Counted from the first letter of the stretch, positions 16,057 through 24,820 are shown. The stretch: 64,000 nucleotides of DNA from Massilia sp. Bi118 (GCF_918697865.1 NZ_CAKKMV010000001.1:434001-498000); one strand, 5' to 3'. Notes: generated by a model from the sequence alone, not told the origin. Numbers and translations: made by a program.

Positions 16057-17934
16057 TCAGGTCTTCCATCCTGAGGCGGTATTGGCAATTTTTATCATTG
16101 CATATAGCATGGAGACACTTACCGCATCCGCCTTATAGCTCCCTTGATGGTCATATCCGGTTTGGACAAAATGCACAGTCGCTTTCACTTTTGCTGCTGA
16201 GTAGTCGGACGGGACAGTGCCATCTCCCGCATCCTGTGGCGGCAGGAGCTTTAATTTAAACTTGCGCTGGTCTTTCAGTGAAACGATCAGGTCGCCTGTC
16301 CCGTCCTCACTTACCAGTCTCCAAAGAAGTGGTGACTCTTTTGCGGCTGCAATTGCCGCGTTGACGTTAATGTCTTCGTGGGATAAAGGCTCGATTTTGT
16401 AAATTACGTTGCCATGTGTCAGATTTTTTACGTCGGCTGCGTAACTAGCGTACGTATGCGCGTGAAACGTGTTTTTTATTTCGGCGTGAAATTCTTGGGC
16501 CTCACCGATTCTGTCATTAACTAACTTCATAGCTGATGACTCGCGGAATGTCTTCCTTGCTGGGTTTATCCACTCAGGATTAATCAAGCGCCACCAGTTT
16601 TCAGGTTTCCGCGTGTAAATGTCGGGCGTTGGGGCTCCACTCATCGCCGGCGCGCTGGTTGTGGTGGAGGATGCTCCTGATAGGCCTCCGTTTGCTGGCC
16701 ATTGCGCCAAGGTTTTCCCCTCGCGGTCTTGGACTTTCAACCAGTTTTGGCCATACTCTGGCGTTGGTAGAAGTTCAAGAGGGCCGGGTGCATTGGCAAA
16801 CACCGCAGTGACGTCCTGCCCCGTATTTCCGATGATGGCTGCAGCAGGAGAATGGCCGTCTACTCCGCTGCGGACGCGTTTGTATGCTGCTGCAGAACCG
16901 TAAACCGGTTGTACGCTGTGATAGATCCCTAGAACGCAATCATTCAAGCCGCCCATTTCAGGATGAATTAGAGCGCGCGCGAGGATGCCACCCATTGAAT
17001 GGGTAACCAGAATCACTTTGTCGCACTTGTGGCCATGCGCTTGATATGTCTTGATGAGATCCCTGATACGGGCAGCCGTCTTCTTTGCGGACACAGCATT
17101 GCTTTGGAGCCAGTTATAACCCATTGCATGGACCGGATATAGACAGTTGGCCACACGAAGAGCTTCTTTTTCTTCAAGCACGGCCGCGTTAGGCGCTCCC
17201 CATCGTTTCGGCGAAGCGCCTGTCACAGATATGAGTTGGCCGTTAGGATTCTCGTTTGAGATCCAGAACATGTCCAGCGGGTTGCGGCCTGTTTTATCTC
17301 CGTGCTGCCTGTACAATGAGCTAATGATACGGTTCAGCCTGCCCTCAAGTGTGGATAATGCCCCGCCGTAGTCGCCGAACGAAAGTTCACTCCAGCCGCG
17401 CCAACGAGCTTTTTGTGCCGCTGTCGCCGCATTCGGATGTTTTTTAGATAGATCCAAACCTATGGTCGCGTGGTCGCTCGTCAGCAAGCCAACGTCTTGC
17501 AGCATGTCCGGTACATTGCTGTGTCGAGTATCGGATTGCTGAGTGAGCGTCCCGCTTGGATCAAACCTGCCCTGGTCTTCGGTATACCGATAATAGTCCA
17601 CCTCAGTTTCGTCAGGATCGAGCTTCATCTGACGTTCCCGAGGGCTTAAATTGGCCGTTTTTCGTACATTGGTAAGCAACGTGGAGGCGCCTAAATTATC
17701 TGGGCGCCAGGCGATATCGTCTTTACTCTTGAGGTCTGCTTTTCTTGCCCTGCTCATGCGCAGATTGCTGCCCATGACACCCGGCAAGAATACGATAGGG
17801 ATGACCCGATTGGGCGGCGCCATGAAAACCGTTTCCCGCTGTTCGGTATCCACAGGCGTGAGATGGAATTCCCCTTCCATCGCGCCGCCCACGCTTTGTG
17901 TCATCGTTTTAACGTTAAGAGTGTCTTCGGCCAT
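16057..17934 (-). CDS. T6SS lipase effector, Tle4-like alpha/beta hydrolase
   Basis: A 625-residue protein starting one base after the vgrG stop codon. An alpha/beta-hydrolase core is visible: oxyanion region VIPIVFLPGVMGSNLRMSR near residue 45, nucleophile elbow VTHSMGGILARAL with Ser313 (Thr instead of the first Gly of GxSxG), and likely Asp571 (AGDGTVPSDYS) and His596 (YDHQGSY). No signal peptide, as expected for cargo carried on VgrG. Tle4 effectors of Pseudomonas (TplE) are phospholipases with a dedicated Tli4 immunity protein, which is the next gene here. Confidence 0.8.
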   Translation of the reverse strand: MAEDTLNVKTMTQSVGGAMEGEFHLTPVDTEQRETVFMAPPNRVIPIVFLPGVMGSNLRMSRARKADLKSKDDIAWRPDNLGASTLLTNVRKTANLSPRERQMKLDPDETEVDYYRYTEDQGRFDPSGTLTQQSDTRHSNVPDMLQDVGLLTSDHATIGLDLSKKHPNAATAAQKARWRGWSELSFGDYGGALSTLEGRLNRIISSLYRQHGDKTGRNPLDMFWISNENPNGQLISVTGASPKRWGAPNAAVLEEKEALRVANCLYPVHAMGYNWLQSNAVSAKKTAARIRDLIKTYQAHGHKCDKVILVTHSMGGILARALIHPEMGGLNDCVLGIYHSVQPVYGSAAAYKRVRSGVDGHSPAAAIIGNTGQDVTAVFANAPGPLELLPTPEYGQNWLKVQDREGKTLAQWPANGGLSGASSTTTSAPAMSGAPTPDIYTRKPENWWRLINPEWINPARKTFRESSAMKLVNDRIGEAQEFHAEIKNTFHAHTYASYAADVKNLTHGNVIYKIEPLSHEDINVNAAIAAAKESPLLWRLVSEDGTGDLIVSLKDQRKFKLKLLPPQDAGDGTVPSDYSAAKVKATVHFVQTGYDHQGSYKADAVSVSMLYAMIKIANTASGWKT

Positions 17935-17935
17935 T

Positions 17936-20533
17936 TTATTCGCCTAATATTTTTAATTTGGCAGTTGCCATATCTATGCCTTTTTGTATGGGCATACGAC
18001 CCTCGGCATCGGTGGCGCCCTTGATAATCGTTCCATCTTCGCGCGTTAGCTCGAACTTGCGGTTTGCTAGCGGCCCGTCGAGATCGCGCAAGACCGGGGT
18101 CTGATCGAAGTGGCCCTTTTCCATTTCGTTTGAGGCCAGTGCGAGACTCTTTGGATCGACGAAGCTATGAGAGGCGGCGTGGGCCACAAATGTGCCCGTT
18201 GTACCGTGTTCAATCCCGGCTTTACTGAATTTGACGTAGCTGCCGCCGCCGTTGATGACGATGTCTTCCTTGGCATTGATAACAATTCGGTTCCCCGTTT
18301 GTGTAATGTTCAATTTCGCGAGCAAATTGATACTGTCGGAAAGGGTCTGCACGTCGATGTCACCTGCCATAGCAGTCAACTTCATGCCAGCTCTTTGAAC
18401 GAACAGGCGGAGCGTAGTGACGACGCTCGCGAAGAAACCGTCACCGGCTGCGATCGCGACGCTTTTCCCCGTTGTGATCGCGGTGTCCACTTCGCTTGCG
18501 ATGTGCGTAGACTGAGCCGTGGTAGTAGCAATCCCGGCGGCACTCGCCAGTATCAAATGGGGCTCGGAGAGTTCTGGGAAGCTGCATTTTGCGGAACTGG
18601 CACCATCACCCCGAACCGCGTCGTTTTGCGCTTTGACGGATGCTGCCACGCGCGATTGCTGGCCGCTTTCCTGTGCTCGGTTTTTCTCCGCTACGTCCGC
18701 ATGGTCCTTTTGGTTTTGTAGGGCGCAGGCGAGACGTTGAATGGTCTCGTCCATATCCTTGACCTGGGAGGTCGCGTTGGGGCGCGCCTCAGTGGTGATC
18801 AGCATGCCTTTTCCGGCCTGGGCGACGCCCCAGGCATTGGTGGCGATTTCCCAGCCTTCGCCTCGGGCATCCATGCGTCCGCGGTTGTTCTCGATTCGAG
18901 TGATATACCCGAGCGAAAGCTGGCTGTGCTGATGATCGCTCTTAAGCTGTGCCTGGATCTGCCCATTCGTGTCGTCGAGGATCAGGTGATTGCTCCTTCC
19001 ACCAGAGGCATTGCCTCCATTGGGAGTTAGCTCCCGGCTTCGGAATCCGGTCAACGCCTTCTGTGTTGGCACAGTCCACGGCGGCATATTGAGTTCGTTG
19101 AATACTGCTCCCGTGATAATCGGACGGTCAGGGCAACCGCCGAGCCATTGGACGATCACTTCCGTTCCTATTCGTGGAATCGCCATGGCGCCAAGCTCCG
19201 CTCCGACCCAGGAACTGGATACCCGTATCCAGGTCGAGCTGCGTTCATCGTTGTTGCCTTCCCGGTCCCAATGGAATTGCACTCGTACGCGGCCGTATTC
19301 ATCGGTGTGGATGCTGTCCGGACCAGAAGGGCCGACGACAATGGCAGTTTGGGGTGCAAGGATCTTGGTGTCCTTGCTGTTGAAGTTACGGCCTGGCCGC
19401 CAAGGGACACTCTTGCGAGTGCAGGTCAGCCAGTTGCGATAGAGGGTTTTCTCATCCTCTTCCTGCAGATAGTTGTTGGTGGCGATGTGACGGACCGACA
19501 GGACCAGGAAGTTGTCCTTGGCGGCCTCGCTGCTTCGGCCGTAAACATTGTGATTGAAGTGGTCTACCAGCTGGAACCAGCGGCCTGGCATCATGAAACG
19601 ATCATTACCTTCCGCCTCGGTGTGCTTGGCAATGGCTTCGATTTCTTCCATCCTGATCCGACACTGGGCATCGCCATCCTGGAAGTTTTTGAAACCGTAA
19701 GCGCCGGCGTACTCATAGGACTCGATCTCTGGCACCTTGCCCTGCTGGTTCAAGGTGGGAAGGGTGAGACTGGACGGTCTGGGATCCTTGAAGTTGAAAC
19801 CGTTCAAACCAAAGCTGGAGGGCATGGTCTGTCGCACCGGCGACCATCGATCAATCGCATCCTCTTCCAGTGCTCCGCCTTCGCCGTGAAAACGCACTTC
19901 TGCACCGCCATCGAGCGCCGGGGCCTGCGTGGAATCGCTGCTGACGATGAGCTTGTGTCCGGTAGCGTCATGTTCGTACCAGTAATACCAGCCTGCTGCC
20001 TCCCAGCGACGGCTCAGGTAGTTGAAGTCGGATTCGTCGAACTGACAGGCATCGGTCATGGCCGCATCATCGCCCGTCACGCGCCAGTCCCATTGAGGAT
20101 AAATACCGTAGTCACGGAAAATGATTTCCGTCTGTTCGCGCAATGTCTTGTTATGGAATAGGTAGTTGTCCTTGCGTAGACTGAGGAATTTCAGCCAGGG
20201 ACCGAGCTTGGCTTCGTAAAAGGTGATGCCGCCATCGGAATGACGGCGGCCGAAGCTGAATACGTAGCCGGAAAAATAGCGCAGGCTGCCGTCCTTGCGC
20301 ACTAGCTCGATATTGAGCAGCTTACCTTGCATCTCCTTGAGCGCAACGCCGGCCTCATCAGACAGCAACTCGACTGTGAATTCAAAGTCCCTGGACAGAC
20401 TCTCCGTTGCATCGATTTTGCTTACGACGAATTGGGCCGCGGGAGCGTCATTGTCAGGGAATGACAGACGTAGGATACGGTTGTACTGCCTGCCGTAAAT
20501 GAGATCATGAATTGAGCGGAGAGGATTGGTCAT
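17936..20533 (-). CDS. vgrG: VgrG (TssI) spike protein of type VI secretion
   Basis: An 865-residue protein from the ATG at 20533. The frame stays open to a GTG at 20605, but that GTG overlaps a small gene and has no ribosome site. The N-terminal gp27-like part (LRLSFPDNDAPAAQFVVSKI, DFEFTVELLSD) is followed by the OB-fold/gp5 part (DEYGRVRVQFHWDREG, RVSSSWVGAELGAMAIPRIGTEV, GCPDRPIITG) and a DUF2345-type region. The tail FELTREDGTIIKGATDAEGRMP resembles the transthyretin-like domain that docks cargo. No T6SS sheath or baseplate genes lie nearby, so this is an orphan vgrG cargo cluster. Confidence 0.94.
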   Translation of the reverse strand: MTNPLRSIHDLIYGRQYNRILRLSFPDNDAPAAQFVVSKIDATESLSRDFEFTVELLSDEAGVALKEMQGKLLNIELVRKDGSLRYFSGYVFSFGRRHSDGGITFYEAKLGPWLKFLSLRKDNYLFHNKTLREQTEIIFRDYGIYPQWDWRVTGDDAAMTDACQFDESDFNYLSRRWEAAGWYYWYEHDATGHKLIVSSDSTQAPALDGGAEVRFHGEGGALEEDAIDRWSPVRQTMPSSFGLNGFNFKDPRPSSLTLPTLNQQGKVPEIESYEYAGAYGFKNFQDGDAQCRIRMEEIEAIAKHTEAEGNDRFMMPGRWFQLVDHFNHNVYGRSSEAAKDNFLVLSVRHIATNNYLQEEDEKTLYRNWLTCTRKSVPWRPGRNFNSKDTKILAPQTAIVVGPSGPDSIHTDEYGRVRVQFHWDREGNNDERSSTWIRVSSSWVGAELGAMAIPRIGTEVIVQWLGGCPDRPIITGAVFNELNMPPWTVPTQKALTGFRSRELTPNGGNASGGRSNHLILDDTNGQIQAQLKSDHQHSQLSLGYITRIENNRGRMDARGEGWEIATNAWGVAQAGKGMLITTEARPNATSQVKDMDETIQRLACALQNQKDHADVAEKNRAQESGQQSRVAASVKAQNDAVRGDGASSAKCSFPELSEPHLILASAAGIATTTAQSTHIASEVDTAITTGKSVAIAAGDGFFASVVTTLRLFVQRAGMKLTAMAGDIDVQTLSDSINLLAKLNITQTGNRIVINAKEDIVINGGGSYVKFSKAGIEHGTTGTFVAHAASHSFVDPKSLALASNEMEKGHFDQTPVLRDLDGPLANRKFELTREDGTIIKGATDAEGRMPIQKGIDMATAKLKILGE

Positions 20534-20591
20534 CGCGATTCTGCGGTTGAACACATGCTTCGTTCGGTACTGCGACGTGAAAACCTTGTAA

Positions 20592-20744
20592 TTATTCAAG
20601 GGCACGTACTAGAAGAACTTGAGCATGCGCAACTTGCCCTAGCTGTGCCGACAAGCCAATCGAAGATACGCGATTTGCTACAAGAATGATCCCAGCGAAG
20701 CGACGACGGAAAGGTCCGGTTGCAATGGGAAGAGAGTCGTTCAT
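20592..20744 (-). CDS. Small ORF (50 aa) upstream of vgrG
   Basis: On the minus strand an ATG at 20744 follows a perfect AGGAGG at a good distance and opens a 50-residue frame ending at 20592, 58 bases before vgrG. The peptide (MNDSLPIATGPFRRRF...) is basic at first and then mildly hydrophobic, with no domain I recognise. The support is the ribosome site and the operon-like position only; it could be a leader peptide or a chance frame. Confidence 0.35.
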   Translation of the reverse strand: MNDSLPIATGPFRRRFAGIILVANRVSSIGLSAQLGQVAHAQVLLVRALE

Positions 20745-20851
20745 CGTGGCCTCCTAAACGCTTACGGACTTCGAGGCGGTTTGTCGAAGGTCGTAACGCT
20801 CTGGAAGGCGGCACCTTATGCTCGGGCTCCAATCATACCGAGGAGGTCTCG

Positions 20852-21217
20852 ATGCACCCTGTAATCGCAAAGACGTTCGGTGGTTTGTCCACTTCGTACT
20901 ACGTGCGGCATTTGATCTTCGGACTGGCGTTTCCGATTTTTCTTCTCATCATGTTGAGCCAGAGCCAGGGCAGCCATCCGCTGCATTTTCCAATGCTGCT
21001 GATGATGGTTGTGAATACATTGTTGTACCCCTATTCACGCTTTGTCTACGAGAGCGTTGTGAACTTTATGCTAGGGGAGAACGTGTTCTTCGTGAGCGCC
21101 CTGCTCATGCTTGGGGTTAAGTTGGCTTCGATGATGGTTTGCTGGGTTTTCGCGATTTTCGTTGCACCGATCGGCTTGGCATATCTCTATTTTCACCACA
21201 GCAGGGTATCGGGCTAG
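20852..21217 (+). CDS. Small membrane protein
   Basis: A 121-residue protein with a perfect AGGAGG before the ATG. It has about three to four hydrophobic segments (HLIFGLAFPIFLLIML, FPMLLMMVVNTLLYPY, VFFVSALLMLGVKLASMMVCWVF, IFVAPIGLAYLYF). No family recognised. It is divergent from the small ORF and vgrG and 134 bases ahead of an RNase-like gene. Possible roles are immunity or accessory to a neighbouring effector, but nothing in the sequence shows that. Confidence 0.65.
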   Translation: MHPVIAKTFGGLSTSYYVRHLIFGLAFPIFLLIMLSQSQGSHPLHFPMLLMMVVNTLLYPYSRFVYESVVNFMLGENVFFVSALLMLGVKLASMMVCWVFAIFVAPIGLAYLYFHHSRVSG

Positions 21218-21351
21218 CATCACGAAGTTCGATGGTGAAGGAATGCTGACGCTGCGCTGGCGCAGGAGCACTGAGCAGGCATAGAATTGACTTCGAGCGC
21301 AAGCGGGCAGTCGAGCGCTCACTGATTTCACCTTCAGCCGGAGCGACGACC

Positions 21352-21846
21352 ATGGGCTACGACCGGAACTACACCCGCGAGGAAATCCACCAGATTCTGT
21401 GCCTGAGCGAGCGCCGCCAGCGCCCCGGCGGCATCCACCACGGCCATGCAATCGCGCGTCACAGCGAACAGCGTGAGGACCCCTTCGACCGCCGCCAGAT
21501 CAAGCAGGATTCCACCTTCGCCGGCCGTAAGGATCAGATCCTGGCCATCCAGGAAGCGCTGCACGATCCGGTCGGCCAGGCCGAACTGGCAAAACTGAAC
21601 ACCCACGGCGTGGACAGCTGCACGATCACGGTCCAGCTGAGCGCCCAGCTCGGGAAGATCAAGGCCAACGTGGTGCACAGCCCCATGGCCAAGGTGGCCA
21701 AGAAATGGGTGGCTGCGCAAGGTCCGCAACAATACCTGCAGAAAGTGGACGTGACCGCTGTCTTCGTGCTGGTCGACAAGGTGCTGCCGGCGCCGTCCTG
21801 GGCGCCGCTGCATATCCAGACCGCCTATCCCAAGGATTATCGATAG
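21352..21846 (+). CDS. Stand-alone RNase A-like (CDI-type toxin fold) protein, tentative
   Basis: A 164-residue protein without signal peptide or delivery domain. The layout recalls the bacterial RNase A-like domain found at the C-terminus of some CdiA and polymorphic toxins. It has a His-containing helix GHAIARH (His32, His37), a DSTFAGR turn (Ser54-Thr55-Phe56), an Ala/Leu-rich helix, beta strands, and a terminal IQTAYP with Thr157 and Tyr159. In the characterised CdiA member, His, Arg, Thr and Tyr form the active site and the Thr and Tyr are two residues apart. The match is by motif order only. A GGAG-containing leader precedes the ATG. No obvious immunity gene except perhaps the membrane protein upstream. 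Confidence 0.45.
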   Translation: MGYDRNYTREEIHQILCLSERRQRPGGIHHGHAIARHSEQREDPFDRRQIKQDSTFAGRKDQILAIQEALHDPVGQAELAKLNTHGVDSCTITVQLSAQLGKIKANVVHSPMAKVAKKWVAAQGPQQYLQKVDVTAVFVLVDKVLPAPSWAPLHIQTAYPKDYR

Positions 21847-21860
21847 CGGAAGCAGAAAAC

Positions 21861-21890
21861 AAAAACGCCAACCCGAAGGCTGGCGTTTTC
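21861..21890. terminator. Palindromic terminator-like element, copy 4
   Basis: AAAAACGCCAACC-CGAA-GGCTGGCGTTTT hairpin (one C-A mismatch) with T-rich end, between the RNase-like gene and tRNA-Lys copy 3. Can serve both converging transcripts. Confidence 0.75.
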
Positions 21891-21901
21891 ATTAAATTCT
21901 T

Positions 21902-21977
21902 TGGTAGGCCGTGCGGGGCTCGAACCTGCGACCAACGGATTAAAAGTCCGCTGCTCTACCAACTGAGCTAACGACCC
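21902..21977 (-). tRNA. tRNA-Lys (anticodon TTT), copy 3
   Basis: 76 bases with the same acceptor, D arm and anticodon loop (CTTTTAA) as copies 1 and 2, encoded CCA, and a T stem changed to CGCAGG-TTCGAGC-CCCGCA. The compensating changes on both strands of the stem argue that it is functional. Confidence 0.95.
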
Positions 21978-22033
21978 GAAGAAGGCTCGCATTATAGCGG
22001 GCCGTTTTGATTTACGCCAGAGCTACGTGCAAA

Positions 22034-23842
22034 TTACGACAAAGCGGAGGTAACTTTCAGCACTTCCTCCGCCGTCGTCACCCCCTCCACCACCTTGTAC
22101 GCCCCGGCAATGCGCAGCGGCTTCATCCCATCCGCCACGCTCTGCTGGCGCAGCGCCGCCAGGTCCGTCACTTCCTTGATCAGGTGGGTGAAGGGCTCGG
22201 TCACCGTCACCAGTTCGTAGATGCCGGTGCGGCCGCGGAAGCCGGTCTGGCGGCACTCGGGGCAGCCGACCGGGCGGTAGACGGTGGCCGGCTTCGGGAC
22301 CTTCCAGGCCCCGCCGATGCTGTCCCAGACCTCGTCCGAGAGTTCGCCGTCCGGGCTCTTGCAGTGCGGGCACAAAGTTCGCACCAGGCGCTGCGCCATG
22401 ATGCCGCTCAGGGTCGATCCCAGCAGGTACCAGGGCACGCCCAGTTCCAGCAGGCGCATCACGGAAGAGGGCGCATCGTTGGTGTGCAGGGTCGACAGCA
22501 CCAGGTGGCCGGTCAGCGCCGCCTGGATCGCCATCTCGGCCGTCTCCAGGTCGCGGATCTCGCCGACCATGATGATGTCCGGGTCCTGGCGCATCAGCGC
22601 GCGCACGCCGTCGGCAAAGGAGAGGTCGATGCCCGGCTGGACCTGCATCTGGTTGAAGGCCGCTTCCACCATCTCGATCGGGTCTTCGACCGTGCACACG
22701 TTCACGTCGCTGGTGGCCAGCGCTTTCAGGGTCGTGTACAGGGTCGTGGTCTTGCCCGAGCCGGTCGGTCCGGTCACCAGGATGATACCGTGCGGGCGCT
22801 TGGTGAGCGCGTCCCAGCGTTCGGCGTCGTCGGGCGGGAAGCCGAGTTCCGGCAGGGTTTTCACGACCACTTCGGGGTCGAAGATACGCATGACGAGCTT
22901 TTCGCCGAAGGCGGTCGGCATCGTCGACAGGCGCAGTTCGACTTCCTGGCCGCCGGTCGTTTTCGTCTTGATGCGGCCATCCTGCGGGCGGCGCTTTTCG
23001 ATCACGTCCATCCGTCCCAGCAGCTTGATGCGCGCGGTCATGGCGATCATCACCACTGCCGGCACCTGGTACACCTGGTGCAGCACGCCGTCGATGCGGA
23101 AGCGGATCACGCCGGATTCGCGTTTCGGCTCCAGGTGGATGTCGGAGGCGCGCTGGTCGAAGGCGTAGCTCCACAGCCAGTCGACGATGTTGACGATGTG
23201 CTGGTCGTTGGCGTCGACCTGCTTGTTCGACTTGCCCAGTTCGACCAGCTGCTCGAAGTTGTTGCGCAGCGCGAGGTCCTGGCCGCTGGACTTGTTGGCG
23301 TCGCGGATCGACTTGGCGAGGCTGAAGAACTGCGAGATGTACTGGGCGATGTCGAGCGGGTTCGCCAGCACCAGTTCGATGCGCTTGCGGGAAATGCGCG
23401 CGATCTCGTCCTGCCACTCGGTGTGGAAGGGATCGGCGGTGGCCACCACCAGCGCATCGCCTTTCAGCTCCACCGGCAGGATGTTGAAGCGCGCCGCATA
23501 GCTGGCCGACATCACGTCCGCCACCTTCGTGAAATCGATTTTCAGCGGGTCGATGCGGAGAAAAGGCAGGCCGACCTTGGCCGCGCACCATTCGCTCAGC
23601 ACGTCCAGCGTCAGCAGCTTGTGCGGCGGCTTGGCGGAGACGATCTTGCACTGGGCGATGGCCGTCAGCGGATGCATGGCGCCGACCGCGTTCTTCAGGA
23701 TGCCCTGGGCCTGCGCGAAGTGCGGCTTGACGGTCGACTTCTCGACGATGCCATCCGCCAGCAGCCAGGAGAAGATGGTCTGCAGATCAAGCGACTTCGG
23801 CGACTTGGGACGGACCGGCGTGGCGGCGGCGGGGGCGTTCAT
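22034..23842 (-). CDS. GspE/PulE/PilB family secretion or pilus ATPase
   Basis: A 602-residue ATPase. N-terminal MshEN/GspE-N-like part, then a nucleotide-binding domain with Walker A GPTGSGKTTTLYTTL, Asp box (TVEDPIE), Walker B (RQDPDIIMVGEIRD), His box (GHLVLSTLHTNDA) and the zinc-binding tetracysteine (CPHC ... CPEC) typical of type II secretion and type IV pilus assembly ATPases. No other gsp or pil gene is in the window, so it is an orphan copy. It starts three bases after the stop of the spermidine-synthase-like gene, so the two form an operon. Confidence 0.9.
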   Translation of the reverse strand: MNAPAAATPVRPKSPKSLDLQTIFSWLLADGIVEKSTVKPHFAQAQGILKNAVGAMHPLTAIAQCKIVSAKPPHKLLTLDVLSEWCAAKVGLPFLRIDPLKIDFTKVADVMSASYAARFNILPVELKGDALVVATADPFHTEWQDEIARISRKRIELVLANPLDIAQYISQFFSLAKSIRDANKSSGQDLALRNNFEQLVELGKSNKQVDANDQHIVNIVDWLWSYAFDQRASDIHLEPKRESGVIRFRIDGVLHQVYQVPAVVMIAMTARIKLLGRMDVIEKRRPQDGRIKTKTTGGQEVELRLSTMPTAFGEKLVMRIFDPEVVVKTLPELGFPPDDAERWDALTKRPHGIILVTGPTGSGKTTTLYTTLKALATSDVNVCTVEDPIEMVEAAFNQMQVQPGIDLSFADGVRALMRQDPDIIMVGEIRDLETAEMAIQAALTGHLVLSTLHTNDAPSSVMRLLELGVPWYLLGSTLSGIMAQRLVRTLCPHCKSPDGELSDEVWDSIGGAWKVPKPATVYRPVGCPECRQTGFRGRTGIYELVTVTEPFTHLIKEVTDLAALRQQSVADGMKPLRIAGAYKVVEGVTTAEEVLKVTSALS

Positions 23843-23845
23843 GGC

Positions 23846-24679
23846 TTATTTCTTATCGGCGGCGAGGGCGGCCTGTATCCCTTTGACCCAGGATTTCGCA
23901 GGCAGCTTGGTCGACGTCACGATCTGCGCGGCGCGCGCTGCCAGGCGTTCCGGGTCGAGGTCCGGCTTGTTCTTGAAGCACAGCGCGACCACGTTGCCGT
24001 CGTGGACCTCGGGCAGGCAGATCACGGTGTCGAAGGCGAAGCGCATCGCCTTGATGTTCTTTTTAAAACTGGGATGGTCGCCGAACAGGTTCACGGTCAT
24101 GACGCCGCCCGAAGCCAGGCAGGCATTGCAGGCCTGGTAGAACTCGGGCGTGTCGAGCACCGGGCCGCGCGCGGTGGCGTCGTAGAGGTCGCACTGCAGG
24201 ACGTCGAAGGCGTCGTGATTGGCATCGTCGAGCACGAAGTCCATCGCATCCATCTCCAGCACCTGCAGGTGCTCGTCGTCCGAGGGCAGCTTGAACATCG
24301 AGGAGCAGATCGCGATCACCGACGGGTTCAGTTCGACCGCGGTCACGAGGGCCTGCGGGAACTGGCGGTAGCAGAACTTGGTGAGGGTCGCGGCGCCCAG
24401 GCCCAGCTGGGCGATGGCGCGCGGCTGCTCGATGAACAGCATCCAGGCCATCATCTGCTGCGCGTATTCGAGCTCGGGCCAGTCCGGCTTGCGGATGCGC
24501 ATGGCGCCTTGCACCCACTCGGTGCCGAAGTGCAGGAAGCGCACGCCGTCCTGCTCGGACAGGGTGACGGGGGCGAACTTCGGCTTGCGTGCCGGCTTGG
24601 GTGCGGAGGCGCGGGCGGCAGCGGGCGTGGGACGGCGCGAGGATTCGGCCAGTTCGATGGATTTGCGTTTGATGAGCAT
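23846..24679 (-). CDS. Spermidine-synthase-like methyltransferase-fold protein
   Basis: A 277-residue protein from the ATG at 24679; upstream Mets at 24700 and 24733 are possible. After a basic, Pro/Ala-rich N-terminal ~45 residues comes a Rossmann-type core: QLGLGAATLTKFC (SAM/dcSAM glycine motif), TAVELNPSVIAIC, EMDAMDFVLDD, FDVLQCDLYDA and GGVMTVNLFGD. This fits the polyamine synthase/PABMT family. Whether it makes spermidine is doubtful, because bacterial paralogues next to secretion ATPases are common and uncharacterised. Operon with the ATPase. Confidence 0.75.
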   Translation of the reverse strand: MLIKRKSIELAESSRRPTPAAARASAPKPARKPKFAPVTLSEQDGVRFLHFGTEWVQGAMRIRKPDWPELEYAQQMMAWMLFIEQPRAIAQLGLGAATLTKFCYRQFPQALVTAVELNPSVIAICSSMFKLPSDDEHLQVLEMDAMDFVLDDANHDAFDVLQCDLYDATARGPVLDTPEFYQACNACLASGGVMTVNLFGDHPSFKKNIKAMRFAFDTVICLPEVHDGNVVALCFKNKPDLDPERLAARAAQIVTSTKLPAKSWVKGIQAALAADKK

Positions 24680-24820
24680 AGGACGACCTGAAGGGAACAT
24701 CCTATTATCGGGGGAGGTCCTGCCGGGGTGCAAGCACCACGGCAGGGTGCAGCTGGCTTAAGGCTGCGGAGGGAACTGACGGCGCGGAGGAGAGAGGGTC
24801 CTCCGCGCCGGTAAAACGGA

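Larger units (their letters stand above)
14327..21977. mobile_element. Putative type VI secretion cargo island bounded by tRNA-Lys sequences
   Basis: The segment is visibly AT-richer than both flanks and holds VgrG, a lipase effector, an immunity protein, PAAR, a membrane protein and an RNase-like protein. On the right is a complete tRNA-Lys whose 3' end faces the segment. On the left is a direct repeat of about 45 bases of that tRNA's 3' half, preceded on both sides by the same palindrome. That is the arrangement left by integration at a tRNA 3' end. No integrase gene is present, so recombination between duplicated tRNA units is an equally fair explanation. Confidence 0.45.

Noticed and set aside
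17936..20605. Starting vgrG at the GTG at 20605
   Set aside because: No ribosome site there, it overlaps the small ORF, and VgrG homology begins after the ATG at 20533.
14327..21977. Calling the island an integrative element with known att sites
   Set aside because: No integrase or excisionase is present and the repeats are imperfect; kept only as a putative island.
22007..24691. 894-codon plus-strand frame opposite the GspE ATPase and the spermidine-synthase-like gene
   Set aside because: Spans two real minus-strand genes with clear motifs; product is His/Asp/Gly/Arg-rich filler.
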